Of a stretch of 64,000 bases of DNA, positions 22,934 through 33,424 are shown piece by piece. The position numbers were made by a program, and so were the translations under genes. The notes under the pieces are model-generated. The model ran no database searches and was not told the origin of the DNA. It was given only the letters and a program-made list of their open reading frames with translations. The stretch comes from Montanilutibacter psychrotolerans (GTDB taxonomy: Bacteria; Pseudomonadota; Gammaproteobacteria; Xanthomonadales; Xanthomonadaceae). Positions within the stretch are counted from its first letter, which is position 1, and each line of letters begins with the position of its first letter. The stretch spans positions 248,001 through 312,000 of the forward strand of contig NZ_RIBS01000001.1 of the NCBI RefSeq assembly GCF_003719825.1. Reading direction: 5' to 3'.

Positions 22934-23683
22934 ATGACGACACCAACCCCGTCGCCACGACTGCTCATCCTCGAAGACGACCAGCGTCTGGCCGGGATGC
23001 TGGCTACCTATCTCTCCCAGAACGGCTTTGATGTCGCGCATGCCGACACGGTTACGGCGGGGGTGAGGATGCTGCTGGCCGCATCGGCGACCGAGTGGCC
23101 ATTTTCGATCCTGCTCCTGGATGTGATGTTGCCCGATGGCAACGGCCTGGAGGTGTGTCGGCGGATTCGCGCACAAGCGCCGATTCAATCGCTTCCGATC
23201 GTGATGCTGACGGCCAAGGGTGACGCGATGGATCGCGTGGTCGGACTGGAACTGGGCGCCGACGACTATCTCGCCAAACCATTCGAGCCCAGGGAATTGC
23301 TGGCGCGCCTGCGGGCGGTGCTTCGCCGCCCGCATGCGGCGGCGATGCCGGCCGCGACCGTGTTGCGTTTCGGACAGCTCGAGATCGACCGCGACGCACG
23401 GATGCTGCGCGTCCACGGCCGCGATGTAACGGTGACTGCCCACCAGTTCAACCTGCTGGTGGCGATGGCGGAACGCCCCGGCAGGGTCTTGTCGCGCGAG
23501 CAGCTGCTGGACCTTGTCAGGGGCGAATCCCTGGAAGCCTACGATCGCTCGATCGACGTGCATGTCGGTCGATTGCGCGTTGCGATCGAGGACGATCCGA
23601 AACGCCCCCGCCGCATCATCACCGTGCGCGGTGCCGGCTACGTGTTCGCGCGCAGTCAGGATGTCCCGGCGGCCAATGAATAG
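22934..23683 (+). CDS. OmpR/PhoB-family response regulator
   Basis: 249 residues from the ATG at 22934; the frame is open further upstream, but only here does the receiver domain start cleanly. Receiver: acidic pocket EDD (14-16), phosphoacceptor Asp63 in LLLDVMLPDG, Thr93 and Lys115 in YLAKPFEP. The C-terminal winged helix has FGQLEIDRDARMLRVHGRDV, then the recognition helix region YDRSIDVHVGRLRVAIEDDP and the terminal RGAGYVFAR. Its stop overlaps the kinase start by 8 bp. With the Spy-like gene upstream it resembles a Cpx- or metal-responsive envelope stress system, though the name CpxR is not asserted. Confidence 0.93.
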   Translation: MTTPTPSPRLLILEDDQRLAGMLATYLSQNGFDVAHADTVTAGVRMLLAASATEWPFSILLLDVMLPDGNGLEVCRRIRAQAPIQSLPIVMLTAKGDAMDRVVGLELGADDYLAKPFEPRELLARLRAVLRRPHAAAMPAATVLRFGQLEIDRDARMLRVHGRDVTVTAHQFNLLVAMAERPGRVLSREQLLDLVRGESLEAYDRSIDVHVGRLRVAIEDDPKRPRRIITVRGAGYVFARSQDVPAANE

Positions 23684-24683
23684 CCACGCGCTCCGATGGT
23701 GGCAACGACTTGCCGTGCGCATCTACCTGACGATGCTCGCCAGCATGATCTCGTTCGGCGTGTTTTTCGGTGTTGCCTATTTCGTCTGGCACCTCTACTA
23801 CGTCTCGGGCCACCGCCCCGGCGTCCTGATGATCGTGATCCTGCTCTTCATTGCGTTGGCGCTGGCAATCGGTGCCTTTCCGATCGTCCGCCGCCTGACC
23901 GGGCGGCTCGAACGCCTGCAGCGCAGCGTCGATGCGCTTGGATCCGGGCAGCTGTCGACGCGGGTGGCGGTGGAAGGCCAGGACGAAGTCGCGAGCCTGG
24001 CGATCAGCTTCAACCGCTCCGTCGCGCGCATCGAAGCCTTGCTCGACGCCCAGAAGATGCTGTTGTCGAATGCCTCGCACGAGCTGCGCTCGCCTCTGGC
24101 CCGCATCCGCATGGCGATCGAACTGATGCAAGAGCGGGCGCAGCCGGACCTGCGTCTGGAGTTGATGCGGAACATTGCCGAGCTCGATGGATTGATTGAA
24201 GAAATCCTGTTGGCGAGCCGCCTCGATGCCGTACCGGACTCTGCCGTCAATCGGGAACCCGTGGACCTGACCGCCCTGGCCGCGGAGGAATGCGCCGCCA
24301 TGGACGTGCCTCTCGACGCGCAGGTGGTCAGCGTGCGTGGCGACAGCAGGCTGTTGCGCCGCATGCTGCGCAATCTGCTGGAAAATGCCCGGCGCTACGG
24401 CGACGGCGCACCGATCCGGGTGAGCCTCGTCACGGATCCCGACCAGGCCATCTGTTTGGACGTGATCGATCAGGGACCGGGCATTCCGGCCGACGAGCGG
24501 GAGAATGTATTCACGCCCTTCTATCGATTGCTGGGCAGCAGTGAACGAGCCGGAGGCGTCGGCCTTGGCCTGAGTCTGGTCAGACAGATTGCGTCCGCCC
24601 ACGGTGGCGACGTGCGGTGCCTGCCGCAGCAGCCAAGCGGCAGTCGCTTCCGTGTCAGGTTGCCCCCGGATCCGTCTCCGTAG
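23676..24683 (+). CDS. Sensor histidine kinase
   Basis: 335 residues from the ATG at 23676 inside the end of the regulator gene (ATGAATAG overlap). Two membrane helices lie at about 16-38 and 50-70, with only a very short periplasmic loop (YYVSGHRPG), so the kinase has no real external sensor domain and may sense through the membrane or the Spy-like partner. A HAMP domain follows (VRRLTGRLERLQRSVDALGS). The dimerisation helix has His135 in SNASHELRSPLARIRMA. The HATPase has N-box LRNLLENARRYG, G1 DQGPGIPADE, F-box FTPFYR and G2 GVGLGLSLV. It is a complete HisKA/HATPase protein and the cognate partner of the preceding regulator. Confidence 0.92.
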   Translation: MNSHALRWWQRLAVRIYLTMLASMISFGVFFGVAYFVWHLYYVSGHRPGVLMIVILLFIALALAIGAFPIVRRLTGRLERLQRSVDALGSGQLSTRVAVEGQDEVASLAISFNRSVARIEALLDAQKMLLSNASHELRSPLARIRMAIELMQERAQPDLRLELMRNIAELDGLIEEILLASRLDAVPDSAVNREPVDLTALAAEECAAMDVPLDAQVVSVRGDSRLLRRMLRNLLENARRYGDGAPIRVSLVTDPDQAICLDVIDQGPGIPADERENVFTPFYRLLGSSERAGGVGLGLSLVRQIASAHGGDVRCLPQQPSGSRFRVRLPPDPSP

Positions 24684-25099
24684 TCACTGCCCGTTCTACG
24701 ACGAGGTCCAATGCGGCGATGTCCGCTCCTGACCGATGGCGGTCAGATCCATGTCGATCAGGGGGGCACTGATCGAGTCTCGAGGTCAGACTGCAATCAG
24801 AAGATCCATGCTTTCCGTGAGCGGCCAACTTGCGGTGCCTCGCAAAAGCGTCAGGCGTTGCCGCGACGGCGCAGCGCGATGGAAGGATCCGCGTCAGCGG
24901 CGACCGCCGAGACCCCGTCGTCACGCGGGGCTTCGCGGATGCCGGCTATCGCACGGGGCGCGGGCGTCGGCGAATGCGGTGGTGGGTTGGTTGCCGGCGG
25001 TTTTGCGATGCTGGGGGCGATGTGCGATTTGCGGATGTCGCGATGCCGGGGTTCGCTTTGCTCACCCCGGCCCATGCGGCCTTGTGCTGAGTGCGGAGT
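24684..25099. other. Convergent intergenic region between the kinase and cysK
   Basis: About 415 bp between two convergent genes. No strong hairpin with T-tract, no repeat and no gene-like frame was identified. Confidence 0.5.
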
Positions 25100-26089
25100 T
25101 CAGGCGGCGACAGGTGCGTCGACGGGTGCGTCTGCCAGGGTCGCCAGCCACTCCTCGTCGGAACCTTCGTTGACGCCTTCAAACAGGAAGGTCGACAGGT
25201 AGCGCTCGCCCGTGTCGGGCAGCACGGCCAACAACACGGTGCCCGCCGGCGCCGACTCGGCCACGCGCAGTGCGGCGGCAACGGTGGCGCCCGAGGACAG
25301 TCCGACGAACACGCCTTCCTCGCTGGCCAATCGGCGAGCGGTGTCGCGCGCCAGCACGTCGTCGATCGTCAGTATCTGGTCGGCGATGTCGCGGTTGAGG
25401 ACCGCGGGCAGGAAGTCGGGTGTCCAGCCCTGGATCTTGTGCGGTTGCCACGGCTGGCCCGACAGCAGCGCCGCGCCGGCCGGTTCGGCGGCGATCACCT
25501 GCAGCGACGGGCGCGCAAGCTTGAGCACTTCGCCGGCACCGGTGATGGTGCCGCCGGTACCCCAGCCGCTGACGAAGTAGTCGAGCCGCTTGCCGGCGAA
25601 ATCGCGCAGGATCTCCGGTCCGGTGGTGCTGCGGTGATAGGCGGGGTTGGCCTCATTCTCGAACTGGCTCGCCAGGAACCAGCCGTGCGCGCGGGCCAGC
25701 TCGGCGGCGCGTCGCACCATGCCGCTGCCGCGCTCGGCGGCGGGAGTGAGGATCACCTTGGCGCCATAGGCGCGCATGAGCTTGCGGCGCTCGACCGAGA
25801 AGGTTTCGGTCATCACCGCCACGAACGGATAGCCGCGCGCGGCGGCCACCATCGCCAACGCCACGCCGGTGTTGCCCGAGGTGGCCTCGACGATGGTCTG
25901 CCCGGGCTTGAGCACGCCGCGCTGCTCGGCATCGAGCACGATCGCCAGCGCCAACCGGTCCTTGACTGAGCCGCCGGGATTGAACGACTCGACCTTGGCG
26001 TACAGCGAGACATGCGAGGGCGCGATGCGATTGAGGCGGACGATCGGCGTGGCGCCGATGGTGTCGAGGATGCTGTCGTGCAGTGCCAT
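25100..26089 (-). CDS. cysK: Cysteine synthase A (O-acetylserine sulfhydrylase)
   Basis: 329 residues. A PLP enzyme that joins sulfide to O-acetylserine to make cysteine. PLP Lys43 sits in FNPGGSVKDRLA; the phosphate and substrate loop EATSGNTGVALA and the glycine-rich SGWGTGGTITGAGEVLK are intact, as is the C-terminal VGLSSGATVAAAL. Sequence near ETFSVERRKLMRAYGA is closer to CysK than to CysM. It is the final step of the pathway encoded to its right (CysH, CysI, CysJ) and runs parallel to cysG. The start codon is preceded by GAGGCACC; a strikingly G-rich (template-strand) stretch lies just beyond. Confidence 0.95.
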   Translation of the reverse strand: MALHDSILDTIGATPIVRLNRIAPSHVSLYAKVESFNPGGSVKDRLALAIVLDAEQRGVLKPGQTIVEATSGNTGVALAMVAAARGYPFVAVMTETFSVERRKLMRAYGAKVILTPAAERGSGMVRRAAELARAHGWFLASQFENEANPAYHRSTTGPEILRDFAGKRLDYFVSGWGTGGTITGAGEVLKLARPSLQVIAAEPAGAALLSGQPWQPHKIQGWTPDFLPAVLNRDIADQILTIDDVLARDTARRLASEEGVFVGLSSGATVAAALRVAESAPAGTVLLAVLPDTGERYLSTFLFEGVNEGSDEEWLATLADAPVDAPVAA

Positions 26090-26100
26090 GGGTGCCTCGG

Positions 26101-26151
26101 GATGTGGGGAGGTGGGGGCGCGGGGGAGGTGGGGGCGCGGGGGCGGCGCGG
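26101..26151 (+). repeat. Guanine-run tract (potential G-quadruplex) in the cysK leader
   Basis: Within 26106-26143 there are five runs of four or five G separated by short linkers, formed by a near-perfect duplication of GGAGGTGGGGGCGCGGGG. It lies about 17-55 bp upstream of the minus-strand cysK start, so the G-rich strand is the cysK template. Confidence 0.55.
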
Positions 26152-26259
26152 GCGCTGGGCGGTTGGTAGGGCGGCAGTGGTTGCCTGTTCGCCCAGCTTC
26201 AGTCGGGCCCGCTTCGCTTGGGCCGCGGGTGGCTCATGCCGTGCCGCCCGCGCCCGGGT

Positions 26260-27699
26260 TCATGCGGCGCGTGCAAGCGGTGCTCCGGCGGACGGCGTCG
26301 CGCCCAGCGGCGCCGCACCGAACCAGTGCAATGACGTCGCCAGCGCCGCCACCTCGCCCAGGATCAGCAGCGCCGGGGATTGCACAGCGTGTGCGCGTGC
26401 CAGCTCGGGCAGGTCGTCGAGGCTGCCCACGATGACGCGCTGCTCTGGCCGCGAGCCGTTCTCGACCAGGGCGAAGGGCGTCGTCGCCGGCTTGCCGTGC
26501 GCCAGCAGGTTGTCGCGCAGACGCTGTAGCCCGGCCACGCCCATGTACACGGCCAGGGTCTGGCGTTCGGCGGCGAGCGCGGGCCAGTCCAGCGTGTCGG
26601 CGGAGTCCTTGCAGTGTGCGGTCAGAAGTCGTAGCGACTGGGCGTGGTCGCGGTGGGTCAGCGGGATGCCGGCGTAGGCGCCGCACGCCAGCGCCGCGGT
26701 GATGCCGGGAACGACTTCGAAACAGATGCCGTGCGCGTGCAGGAATTCGAGCTCCTCGCCGCCGCGACCGAACACGAAGCCGTCGCCGCCCTTCAGGCGC
26801 ACGACCCGTTTGCCGGCGCGCGCGTGTTCGAGCATCAACGCGTGGATGCCGTCCTGCGTGGTGTGGTGGTTGCCGGCCTGCTTGCCGACTTCGATGCGCT
26901 CGGCGTCGCGGCGGGCGAGTTCGAGCACGTCGCGACTGACCAGGCGGTCGTGCAGGATCACATCGGCCTCGTTGAGCAGGCGCAGACCGCGCAGGGTCAG
27001 CAGTCCGGCATCGCCGGGGCCTGCGCCGACCAGCGCCACGCGGCCGCGGCCGGTGCCATGGGCGGCGCGCGCGAGCGCGGTGAGCAGCTCCTGTTCGGCG
27101 CCGACGTGGTCGCCACGGCGCAGCAGCCCGGGCACCGGGCCGGCCAGCAGTTGGTCGAAGAATCGGCGACGTGCCGACAGATGCGGCAGGCGGGTCCGGA
27201 TGCGGTGACGCAGCCGCGACAGCAGCCCGGCAAGCGCGCCCAGCGATTCGTCGAGTTCGGTCTCCAGCTTCTCGCGAAGGTGGCGGGCCAGCATCGGCGC
27301 GCCGCCGCCGCTGGAGATGGCGACCTGAAGCGGGCCGCGTTCGATCCGGGCGGGCACCTGGAAGCTGGAGGCCTGCGCGTCGTCGACCACGTTCACCCAG
27401 ACCCGCCGTGCCTCCCCAGCCGCAGCAACGGCACGGTTGACCACGTCGTCACCGGTGGCCGCGATGGCCAGCCAGGCCGCGTCCAGCCACTGCGGCTCGA
27501 AGCGGGCGGCGACGTGCTCGATGCGGCCGTCCTCGTGCAACGCCTGCAACGTTGGGTCCAGTTCAGGTGCGCCGACCCGCACCCGTGCGCCGGCATCCAG
27601 CAGGGCGGCGACCTTGCGTCGGGCGACCGCGCCACCACCCACCACCAGTACGAGGCGGCCGCGCAGGTCGGCAAACAAGGGAAACAGCGGGGCGGTCAT
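26260..27699 (-). CDS. cysG: Siroheme synthase (multifunctional CysG)
   Basis: 479 residues from the ATG at 27697-27699. It makes siroheme from uroporphyrinogen III in one protein. The N-terminal third is the precorrin-2 dehydrogenase/ferrochelatase ([22 protein letters not shown], with [19 protein letters not shown] and the Ser/dimerisation region). The C-terminal two thirds is the SAM-dependent uroporphyrinogen methyltransferase ([57 protein letters not shown]). Siroheme is the cofactor of the sulfite reductase CysI encoded about 2 kb away, so placement in the cys cluster is logical. The gene is divergent from cysB. Confidence 0.94.
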   Translation of the reverse strand: MTAPLFPLFADLRGRLVLVVGGGAVARRKVAALLDAGARVRVGAPELDPTLQALHEDGRIEHVAARFEPQWLDAAWLAIAATGDDVVNRAVAAAGEARRVWVNVVDDAQASSFQVPARIERGPLQVAISSGGGAPMLARHLREKLETELDESLGALAGLLSRLRHRIRTRLPHLSARRRFFDQLLAGPVPGLLRRGDHVGAEQELLTALARAAHGTGRGRVALVGAGPGDAGLLTLRGLRLLNEADVILHDRLVSRDVLELARRDAERIEVGKQAGNHHTTQDGIHALMLEHARAGKRVVRLKGGDGFVFGRGGEELEFLHAHGICFEVVPGITAALACGAYAGIPLTHRDHAQSLRLLTAHCKDSADTLDWPALAAERQTLAVYMGVAGLQRLRDNLLAHGKPATTPFALVENGSRPEQRVIVGSLDDLPELARAHAVQSPALLILGEVAALATSLHWFGAAPLGATPSAGAPLARAA

Positions 27700-27964
27700 C
27701 GCGGCGGGCCAGCTCGTAACAGGAGGACCCGATCCTGCGCGGGGGGGCGACACGGCGGAAATGATCGCCACGCCTGCGCTGATTCCCCGCCGGCATAAGC
27801 GCTGGACAGCGGTCGGTGGGGGTGGTTAGGCTATGCATCCTTTCATGCGAATAAAGCGATATCTACATGACGAACGCGCTCTGGAAATCCATGTGTTGTA
27901 GCCCGGCCCCGTCCTGCCGACGTTCCTTCAGCCCCGCCTCGATACCCCCCGGACTCGCCCCGCC
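27700..27964. promoter_or_regulatory. Divergent cysG-cysB promoter region
   Basis: 265 bp between two divergent genes. An AT-rich island at about 27826-27872 (GCATCCTTTCATGCGAATAA then AGCGATATCTACATG) stands out against the GC-rich surroundings and is the likely place for promoter elements and CysB binding. No CysB consensus could be verified by eye, because these sites are long and degenerate. Confidence 0.4.
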
Positions 27965-28945
27965 ATGACCCTCACCCAGCTTCGCTATTTCGCTGCAATC
28001 GCCGATTCCGGCCTCAACATCACGCTGGCCGCCGAGCGCGTGCACGCGACCCAGCCGGGCTTGTCCAAGCAGCTCAAGCAGCTGGAGGACGAGCTGGGCT
28101 TCCTGCTTTTCTCGCGTAAGGGCCGCAGCCTGGAGGCCATCACGCCCGGTGGTTTGCAGGTGCTCGAACACACCCGCCGACTGCTCACCGAGGCCGGCAA
28201 CATCCGTACCTATGCAGCCAATCAGCGCGGCCAGAACAACGGCAGGCTGGTGCTGGCGACCACCCACACCCAGGCGCGCTTCGTGCTGCCGCCGGCGGTG
28301 GCGCGCATCAAGCAGGCTTACCCGCAGGTCAGCGTGCACCTGCAACCGACCGCCGATGGCGAAGTGCTCGATTTGCTGGCGCGCGGCGAGGCCGATTTCG
28401 CGCTGATCAGCACCGCGGGCGATGTGCCGGCGGGAGGCATCGCCGTACCGCTGTTCCGCTGGAAGCGCGTGGTGCTGGTGCCGCGCGACCACGTGCTGGC
28501 CGAAGCCGGTGTGGCAACGTTGCAGCAACTGGCCGCCCATCCGCTGGTCAGCTACGAATCCTCCAACCGCCCCGACTCCTCGCTGCGACGCGCGTTTGCC
28601 GCCGCCGGCTACGAGCCGCAACTGGCGATGACCGCGCGCGACGCCGATCTGATCAAGACCTATGTGCGAGCCGGGCTCGGGATCGGGCTGCTCGCCGAAA
28701 TGGCCGTTGGCGCCGGCGATTCCGACCTGGTGGTGCGACCGGCGCCGGCGGTGATCCCCGAATGCATCGCCTGGGCCGTACTGCCGCGCGAGCGCGTGCT
28801 GCGCGACTACACCCTCGAGTTGCTGGTGGCGCTGGCGCCGCAGTTGGACCGCCACGAACTGCGCCAGGTGCTGGCCGGCAACGTCGCGCCGGCATGGCCG
28901 ACGCCACCGTCGTGGCAGGAGCTCAGTCAGTCGATCTCGGTGTGA
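27965..28945 (+). CDS. cysB: LysR-type regulator CysB
   Basis: 326 residues. The N-terminal winged helix (MTLTQLRYFAAIADSGLNIT, helix-turn-helix VHATQPGLSKQLKQLEDELG) is followed by the linker helix and the two-lobed effector domain. FSRKGRSLEAITPGG and RLVLATTHTQARFVLPPAVARI are characteristic of CysB/Cbl rather than other LysR proteins; THTQAR contributes the inducer pocket. CysB activates sulfate assimilation genes when N-acetylserine accumulates and sulfide is low. Its position, divergent from cysG and convergent with cysH-cysI-cysJ, matches local control. Confidence 0.94.
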   Translation: MTLTQLRYFAAIADSGLNITLAAERVHATQPGLSKQLKQLEDELGFLLFSRKGRSLEAITPGGLQVLEHTRRLLTEAGNIRTYAANQRGQNNGRLVLATTHTQARFVLPPAVARIKQAYPQVSVHLQPTADGEVLDLLARGEADFALISTAGDVPAGGIAVPLFRWKRVVLVPRDHVLAEAGVATLQQLAAHPLVSYESSNRPDSSLRRAFAAAGYEPQLAMTARDADLIKTYVRAGLGIGLLAEMAVGAGDSDLVVRPAPAVIPECIAWAVLPRERVLRDYTLELLVALAPQLDRHELRQVLAGNVAPAWPTPPSWQELSQSISV

Positions 28946-29023
28946 TGGCTTGAGGCGGTATGACGGCGGGCCGACGCGCGATGAGCACGTCGGCACCGCG
29001 GTCCGATCACCGGCAGCGCGTCG

Positions 29024-29767
29024 TCACGCCGCCTGCCCCGCATCGCCCCACAACTCGTGCAGGCCGCATTCGCGCTTGAGGCCGAAGAAGCGGGTGTCTT
29101 CCTCGCGCATGCCCGCTTCTAGGCGGCGCGTGGTGTGCACGTCGCCAATCGACACGTAGCCCTCGTGCCACAGCGGGTGGTACGGAAGATCGAAGCGCCG
29201 CAGGTACTCGGCGACATCGCGATCGGTCCAGTCCGCAATCGGATGCAGCTTCCAGCGGCCGTCGCGCAATTCCAGGAAGTCGAGGTTTGCGCGGCTGTCG
29301 GACTGGCTCCGGCGCAGGCCGGCGATCCAGCTGCGCACGCCCAGTTCACGCAACGCGCGCTGCATGGGCTCGACCTTGCGCAGGCGGTTGTAGCGGTCGA
29401 TGCCGTCGACGCCGCCTTCCCACAGCCGACCCATCCGCGCCTCCATCCAGGCGACGCCGATCTGCGGGCGATAGACCTTGAGGTTGAGGTCCAGGCGCTC
29501 GCTGAGGTCGTCGACGAAACGGTAGGTTTCGGGGAACAGGTAGCCGGTGTCGACCAGGATCACCGGGATGTCCGGCTTCAGTCGCGTGACCAGGTGCAGC
29601 GATACCGCAGCCTGCGCGCCGAAGCTCGACGACAGCGCGTGCTCGCCGGCATGGTTGGCCAGCGCCCAGGCGACGCGGTCGCTGGCGTCCAGCGTACCCA
29701 GCCAGCGGTTGAGGTCGGCCAGCGCGCGCGGGGATTCAGCCGCGCTGACGGGATCGGGCGGGCTCAT
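29024..29767 (-). CDS. cysH: Phosphoadenylyl-sulfate (PAPS) reductase
   Basis: 247 residues. Reduces activated sulfate to sulfite using thioredoxin or glutaredoxin. Visible are the PP-loop region [33 protein letters not shown], the conserved [16 protein letters not shown], and the C-terminal catalytic ECGLH (Cys234). The pairs of Cys that bind a 4Fe-4S cluster in APS reductases are absent, so the substrate should be PAPS, not APS. The start overlaps the cysI stop by 4 bp. Confidence 0.95.
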   Translation of the reverse strand: MSPPDPVSAAESPRALADLNRWLGTLDASDRVAWALANHAGEHALSSSFGAQAAVSLHLVTRLKPDIPVILVDTGYLFPETYRFVDDLSERLDLNLKVYRPQIGVAWMEARMGRLWEGGVDGIDRYNRLRKVEPMQRALRELGVRSWIAGLRRSQSDSRANLDFLELRDGRWKLHPIADWTDRDVAEYLRRFDLPYHPLWHEGYVSIGDVHTTRRLEAGMREEDTRFFGLKRECGLHELWGDAGQAA

Positions 29768-31476
29768 GCGACCAGCTCCAGGGCAAGTGCCTTGCCAGCG
29801 ACGATGCCGGCACGGTTGAGGAAGTCACCGAAGTACTCGTTAGGCTCGCCTTGCCCGGCGTACTGCGCGAACAGCCGGTCGAGCTCGTCCAGGATCGTGG
29901 CCTCGTCGATGTTCTCGCGGTACAGCGTGTTGAGGCGCTGCCCGCGGTGGTCGGCACCGAGCATCAGGTTGTAGCGGCCCGGCGCCTTGCCCACCAGCGC
30001 GATCTCGCCCAGGTACGGCCGCGAGCAACCGTTCGGGCAGCCGCTGATGCGGATGTTGATCGCCCGGTCGGACAGGCCGTGGCCGGCCAGCAGGCTGTCG
30101 ATCCGGTCGAGGAAGCCTGGCAGGTAGCGCTCGGCCTCGGCCATCGCCAGTCCACAGGTGGGCAACGCCACGCAGGCGATCGCATTGAGGCGCACGGGGC
30201 TGGCGGAACGGTGCCCATCCAGGCCGTGCGTGGCCACCAGCAGGTCCACCTGCGCGCGAAGCACCTCGTCGACATTGGCGATCACCAGGTTCTGGTTCGC
30301 GGTCATGCGGAACTCTGCGTCCTTGCCGGCGTCGGCCAGCAGCGCGGCGATCGCGCGCAAGCCGGTGAGGTGGCTGAGGCCATCGCGATCCCAGATGCGG
30401 CCCGAGACGATGCGCAGGGTCAGGTGACTGCGGCCGTCGTGGCCGCGCACCCAGCCGAAGCGGTCGCCGTTGTGGATGAAATCGAACGGCCGCGCCGGGG
30501 GGAGAGGGAACCCGGCGCGGCGCTCGACCTCTGCCTTGAAGGCATCGAGTCCATGGTCGTCGATCGTGTACTTCAGGCGCGCGCGCTTGCGCACCACGCG
30601 GTTGCCCCAGTCGCGCTGGGTGGTGATGACGGCTTCGGCGACCGCCGTGACCTGTTCGGGCGTCACGAAGCCGATCACGTTGCCAAGGCGCGGGTAGGTT
30701 TCCGGATCGCCATGGGTTGCGCCCATGCCACCACCGACGGTGACGTCGTAGCCCAGCAGTTCGCCGCCATCGTTGCCGTCGTCGTTGATGACTGCGATGA
30801 AACCCAGGTCCTGGGCGAACACGTCGACGTCGTTGTACGGCCCGATCGCGAAGCCGATCTTGAACTTGCGTGGCAGGTAGGTGGCACCGTAGATCGGCTC
30901 GACCTCGTCGCCGCTGCCGGCAACCTTCTCTTCGTCCAGCCAGATCTCGTAGTAGGCGCGCGTGTTGGGCAACAGGTGCTCGGACAGCGCTGCGGCGTGC
31001 GCGTAAACCTGTGCATGCGCACGCGACTGGTGCGGATTGGCGGCAACGGCGACGTTGCGGTTGACGTCGCCGCACGCGGCCAACGTGTCGATCAGCGCGG
31101 CGTTGATCGCCTGCATCGTCGACTTGAGTTCGGATTTGATCACGCCGTGGAACTGGAACGCCTGACGCGTGGTGATGCGCAGGCCGCGTTCGGCGAACGT
31201 GGTGGCGATGGCGTCGAGCTTGAGCCACTGCGCCGGCGTGATCACGCCGCCGGGCGTGCGCGTGCGGATCATGAACGAATGCGCCGGCTCGAGCTTCTGC
31301 AGGCGGCGCTCGTCGCGGATGTCGCGGTCGTCCTGCTGGTAGCTGCCGTGGTACTTGATCAGGGTCTGGTCGTCGTCGTTCAACGCACCGGTGACCGGAT
31401 TGGCGAGCGATTCCAGCAGCGTGCCGCGCAGCCGGCCACTGGCCTGCTTGATGTCTTCGACCGAATGCGCGCTCAT
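29764..31476 (-). CDS. cysI: Sulfite reductase (NADPH) hemoprotein beta subunit
   Basis: 570 residues from the ATG at 31474-31476, the standard CysI length. It carries siroheme and a coupled 4Fe-4S cluster and reduces sulfite to sulfide with six electrons from CysJ. The two ferredoxin-type repeats start at [18 protein letters not shown] and RVTA-like [18 protein letters not shown]; the ligands are the C-x5-C pair in [11 protein letters not shown] and the C-x3-C pair in [11 protein letters not shown]. It is middle gene of the cysJ-cysI-cysH operon and overlaps cysH by 4 bp. Confidence 0.96.
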   Translation of the reverse strand: MSAHSVEDIKQASGRLRGTLLESLANPVTGALNDDDQTLIKYHGSYQQDDRDIRDERRLQKLEPAHSFMIRTRTPGGVITPAQWLKLDAIATTFAERGLRITTRQAFQFHGVIKSELKSTMQAINAALIDTLAACGDVNRNVAVAANPHQSRAHAQVYAHAAALSEHLLPNTRAYYEIWLDEEKVAGSGDEVEPIYGATYLPRKFKIGFAIGPYNDVDVFAQDLGFIAVINDDGNDGGELLGYDVTVGGGMGATHGDPETYPRLGNVIGFVTPEQVTAVAEAVITTQRDWGNRVVRKRARLKYTIDDHGLDAFKAEVERRAGFPLPPARPFDFIHNGDRFGWVRGHDGRSHLTLRIVSGRIWDRDGLSHLTGLRAIAALLADAGKDAEFRMTANQNLVIANVDEVLRAQVDLLVATHGLDGHRSASPVRLNAIACVALPTCGLAMAEAERYLPGFLDRIDSLLAGHGLSDRAINIRISGCPNGCSRPYLGEIALVGKAPGRYNLMLGADHRGQRLNTLYRENIDEATILDELDRLFAQYAGQGEPNEYFGDFLNRAGIVAGKALALELVA

Positions 31477-31549
31477 GCGCGGATGTCCGGTTTGCCGATC
31501 GATGCGGCAGCCGTTGCGCGACGCGCGCCGGCGGAAGAGGTTGCGTCCA

Positions 31550-33424
31550 TCAGTACACGTCCCGTGCGTAACGGCCCTGCGCCTGCAGGTCGTTGAGGTA
31601 GTCGTTGGCGTCGTCGGCGGACTTGCCGCCGTGTTCGGCAATCACCGCAAGCAGCGCGGCATGCACGTCGCGCGCCATGCGCGTGGCATCGCCGCAGACG
31701 TACACGTGGGCACCGCCATCGAGCCATGCGTACAGCTCGCGGCCGTGTTCGCGCAGGCGATGCTGGACGTAGGTCCTGGTCGGCGCAGGTTCCCGCACGT
31801 CCGTGTGTGGGCGGTCCACCACGCGGGGTTGGTCGCGCGAGAACGCCAGGTCCAGCCGGTGCAGCTCACCGCGCTTGAGGGCGTCCTGCCATTCGATCTG
31901 ATAGAGAAAATCGCTGCGCGCGTGCCGGTTGCCGAACAGCAGCCAGTTGCGTCCGCCGGCGCCGATCTCGGCGCGCTCCTGCACGAAACCGCGGAACGGC
32001 GCGACGCCGGTGCCCGGGCCGATCATGATCACGTCGCGCGAGGCGTCGGCGGGCAGGCGGAAGCGTTCGTTTCGCTCGATGAACACCGGCACGCTGGCGT
32101 CGTCGTCGGCCCGCGCGATGAAGTTGGAGGCGGCGCCCCAACGCAGTTCGTCGCCGTGCGGGTACTGGACGTGAGCGACGGTCAGGTGCGCTTCGTCGCC
32201 AACGCGTTTGCGGCTCGATGCGATGGAATACAGCCGCGGCACGAGCGGCCGCAATGCCGCGACCAGTTGCTCGCCGGTCCAATCGGCCGGATGGGCGCGC
32301 AGCAGGTCCAGTGGCTGCTGCTCGGCGAACAGTCGCGCCAGGGCGGCGTTGTTGTCGGCGGCGAGCAACTGCGCAAGCGCGTCGCTGCGCGCGAGTTCGG
32401 CATGACGGGCCACGAACGGCCGCGACAGGCGGGTGAGTTCGCGCTTGCTGGACAGCCACTCGCGCAGCGGCAATGCCTGCCCGTCGCGTTCGATTTCGGT
32501 ATCGCCGTCCAGGCGCAGCGACTGCAGCACCGCGTCGACCAGCAGCGGCGGATTCACCGGCCATACGCCGAGCGCGTCGCCGGGCTCGTAGTGCAGGCCC
32601 GAGCCCTGCAGCGAAAGCTCGACGTGCCGGATGTCGCGCTCGCTGTCGCGGCCGGTGATGCGCTGGTTGGCCAGCAGTTCGGCGGCAAACGGGCGGTCGC
32701 GATCGAAGCCGTCGACGGCGGCGACGGCGGGGCGCAGCGGGGTGACGCTGGCGAGCGCGGGCTGCTGGATTTTCAGCGCCTGGCGCGCTGCGGTCAGGGT
32801 GTCGATCAGCCACGGGCGGGCGACGCTGTCGACGTCCAGATCGGCGTCGACGCGCGGCAGCCACCGCGTCGCACCCAGTTCTGCCAGGCGGTCGTCCAGG
32901 CGTCGGCCGATCGCGCAGAACTGCGGGTAGCTGGAATCGCCCAGCCCAAGCACCGCGTACTGCAGCGCGGGCAGCTTCGGGGCGCGTTTTCCGGCGATGA
33001 ACTCGACCAGGGCACGTGCGTCGTCGGGCGGGTCGCCGTCGCCCTGGGTGCTGATCACGATGGCGAGATGACGTTCGTCCTTGAGCTCGCGCGTCGGGTA
33101 GGCGTCGGCGCGCAGCAATCGCACGCCGAGTCCGGCGCCGCCGACGTCGCGGGCCAGCTCTTCGGCGATGCGGCGGGCGTTGCCGGTCTGGCTGCCGTAG
33201 ACGATGGTGAGCCGCGATGCCGGGGCCGACGCAACCGCAGCCTCCACGGCAATCCCGGCGGCGGAAGGCACCGCCGACAGCGGGCGGGCCCGGGCAAGCC
33301 CGGCGGCATAGCCCGACAACCACCACAGGCCCTCGCCATCGAGCCCTTCGGTCAGGCGCGCGAGCAGGCCGGCGCGGTCCTCGGACAGCGGTGACGGCGG
33401 CGGCAGGACGGCATGGGCGGGCAT
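31550..33424 (-). CDS. cysJ: Sulfite reductase (NADPH) flavoprotein alpha subunit
   Basis: 624 residues. Transfers electrons from NADPH through FAD and FMN to CysI. The N-terminal flavodoxin domain has [18 protein letters not shown] (about residues 75-92) and [14 protein letters not shown]. The FAD domain follows ([20 protein letters not shown], then WGAASNFIA). The NADP domain has [34 protein letters not shown] and the C-terminal [18 protein letters not shown] ending RDVY. It is first in the operon, with 73 bp before cysI. A second diflavin reductase-like protein occurs at 37.2-39.8 kb but is membrane-anchored. Confidence 0.95.
   Translation of the reverse strand: MPAHAVLPPPSPLSEDRAGLLARLTEGLDGEGLWWLSGYAAGLARARPLSAVPSAAGIAVEAAVASAPASRLTIVYGSQTGNARRIAEELARDVGGAGLGVRLLRADAYPTRELKDERHLAIVISTQGDGDPPDDARALVEFIAGKRAPKLPALQYAVLGLGDSSYPQFCAIGRRLDDRLAELGATRWLPRVDADLDVDSVARPWLIDTLTAARQALKIQQPALASVTPLRPAVAAVDGFDRDRPFAAELLANQRITGRDSERDIRHVELSLQGSGLHYEPGDALGVWPVNPPLLVDAVLQSLRLDGDTEIERDGQALPLREWLSSKRELTRLSRPFVARHAELARSDALAQLLAADNNAALARLFAEQQPLDLLRAHPADWTGEQLVAALRPLVPRLYSIASSRKRVGDEAHLTVAHVQYPHGDELRWGAASNFIARADDDASVPVFIERNERFRLPADASRDVIMIGPGTGVAPFRGFVQERAEIGAGGRNWLLFGNRHARSDFLYQIEWQDALKRGELHRLDLAFSRDQPRVVDRPHTDVREPAPTRTYVQHRLREHGRELYAWLDGGAHVYVCGDATRMARDVHAALLAVIAEHGGKSADDANDYLNDLQAQGRYARDVY

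Noticed and set aside
24684-25099. Small gene between the kinase and cysK
   Set aside because: The open frames there have low-complexity Arg/Ser/Gly composition and no ribosome-binding site.
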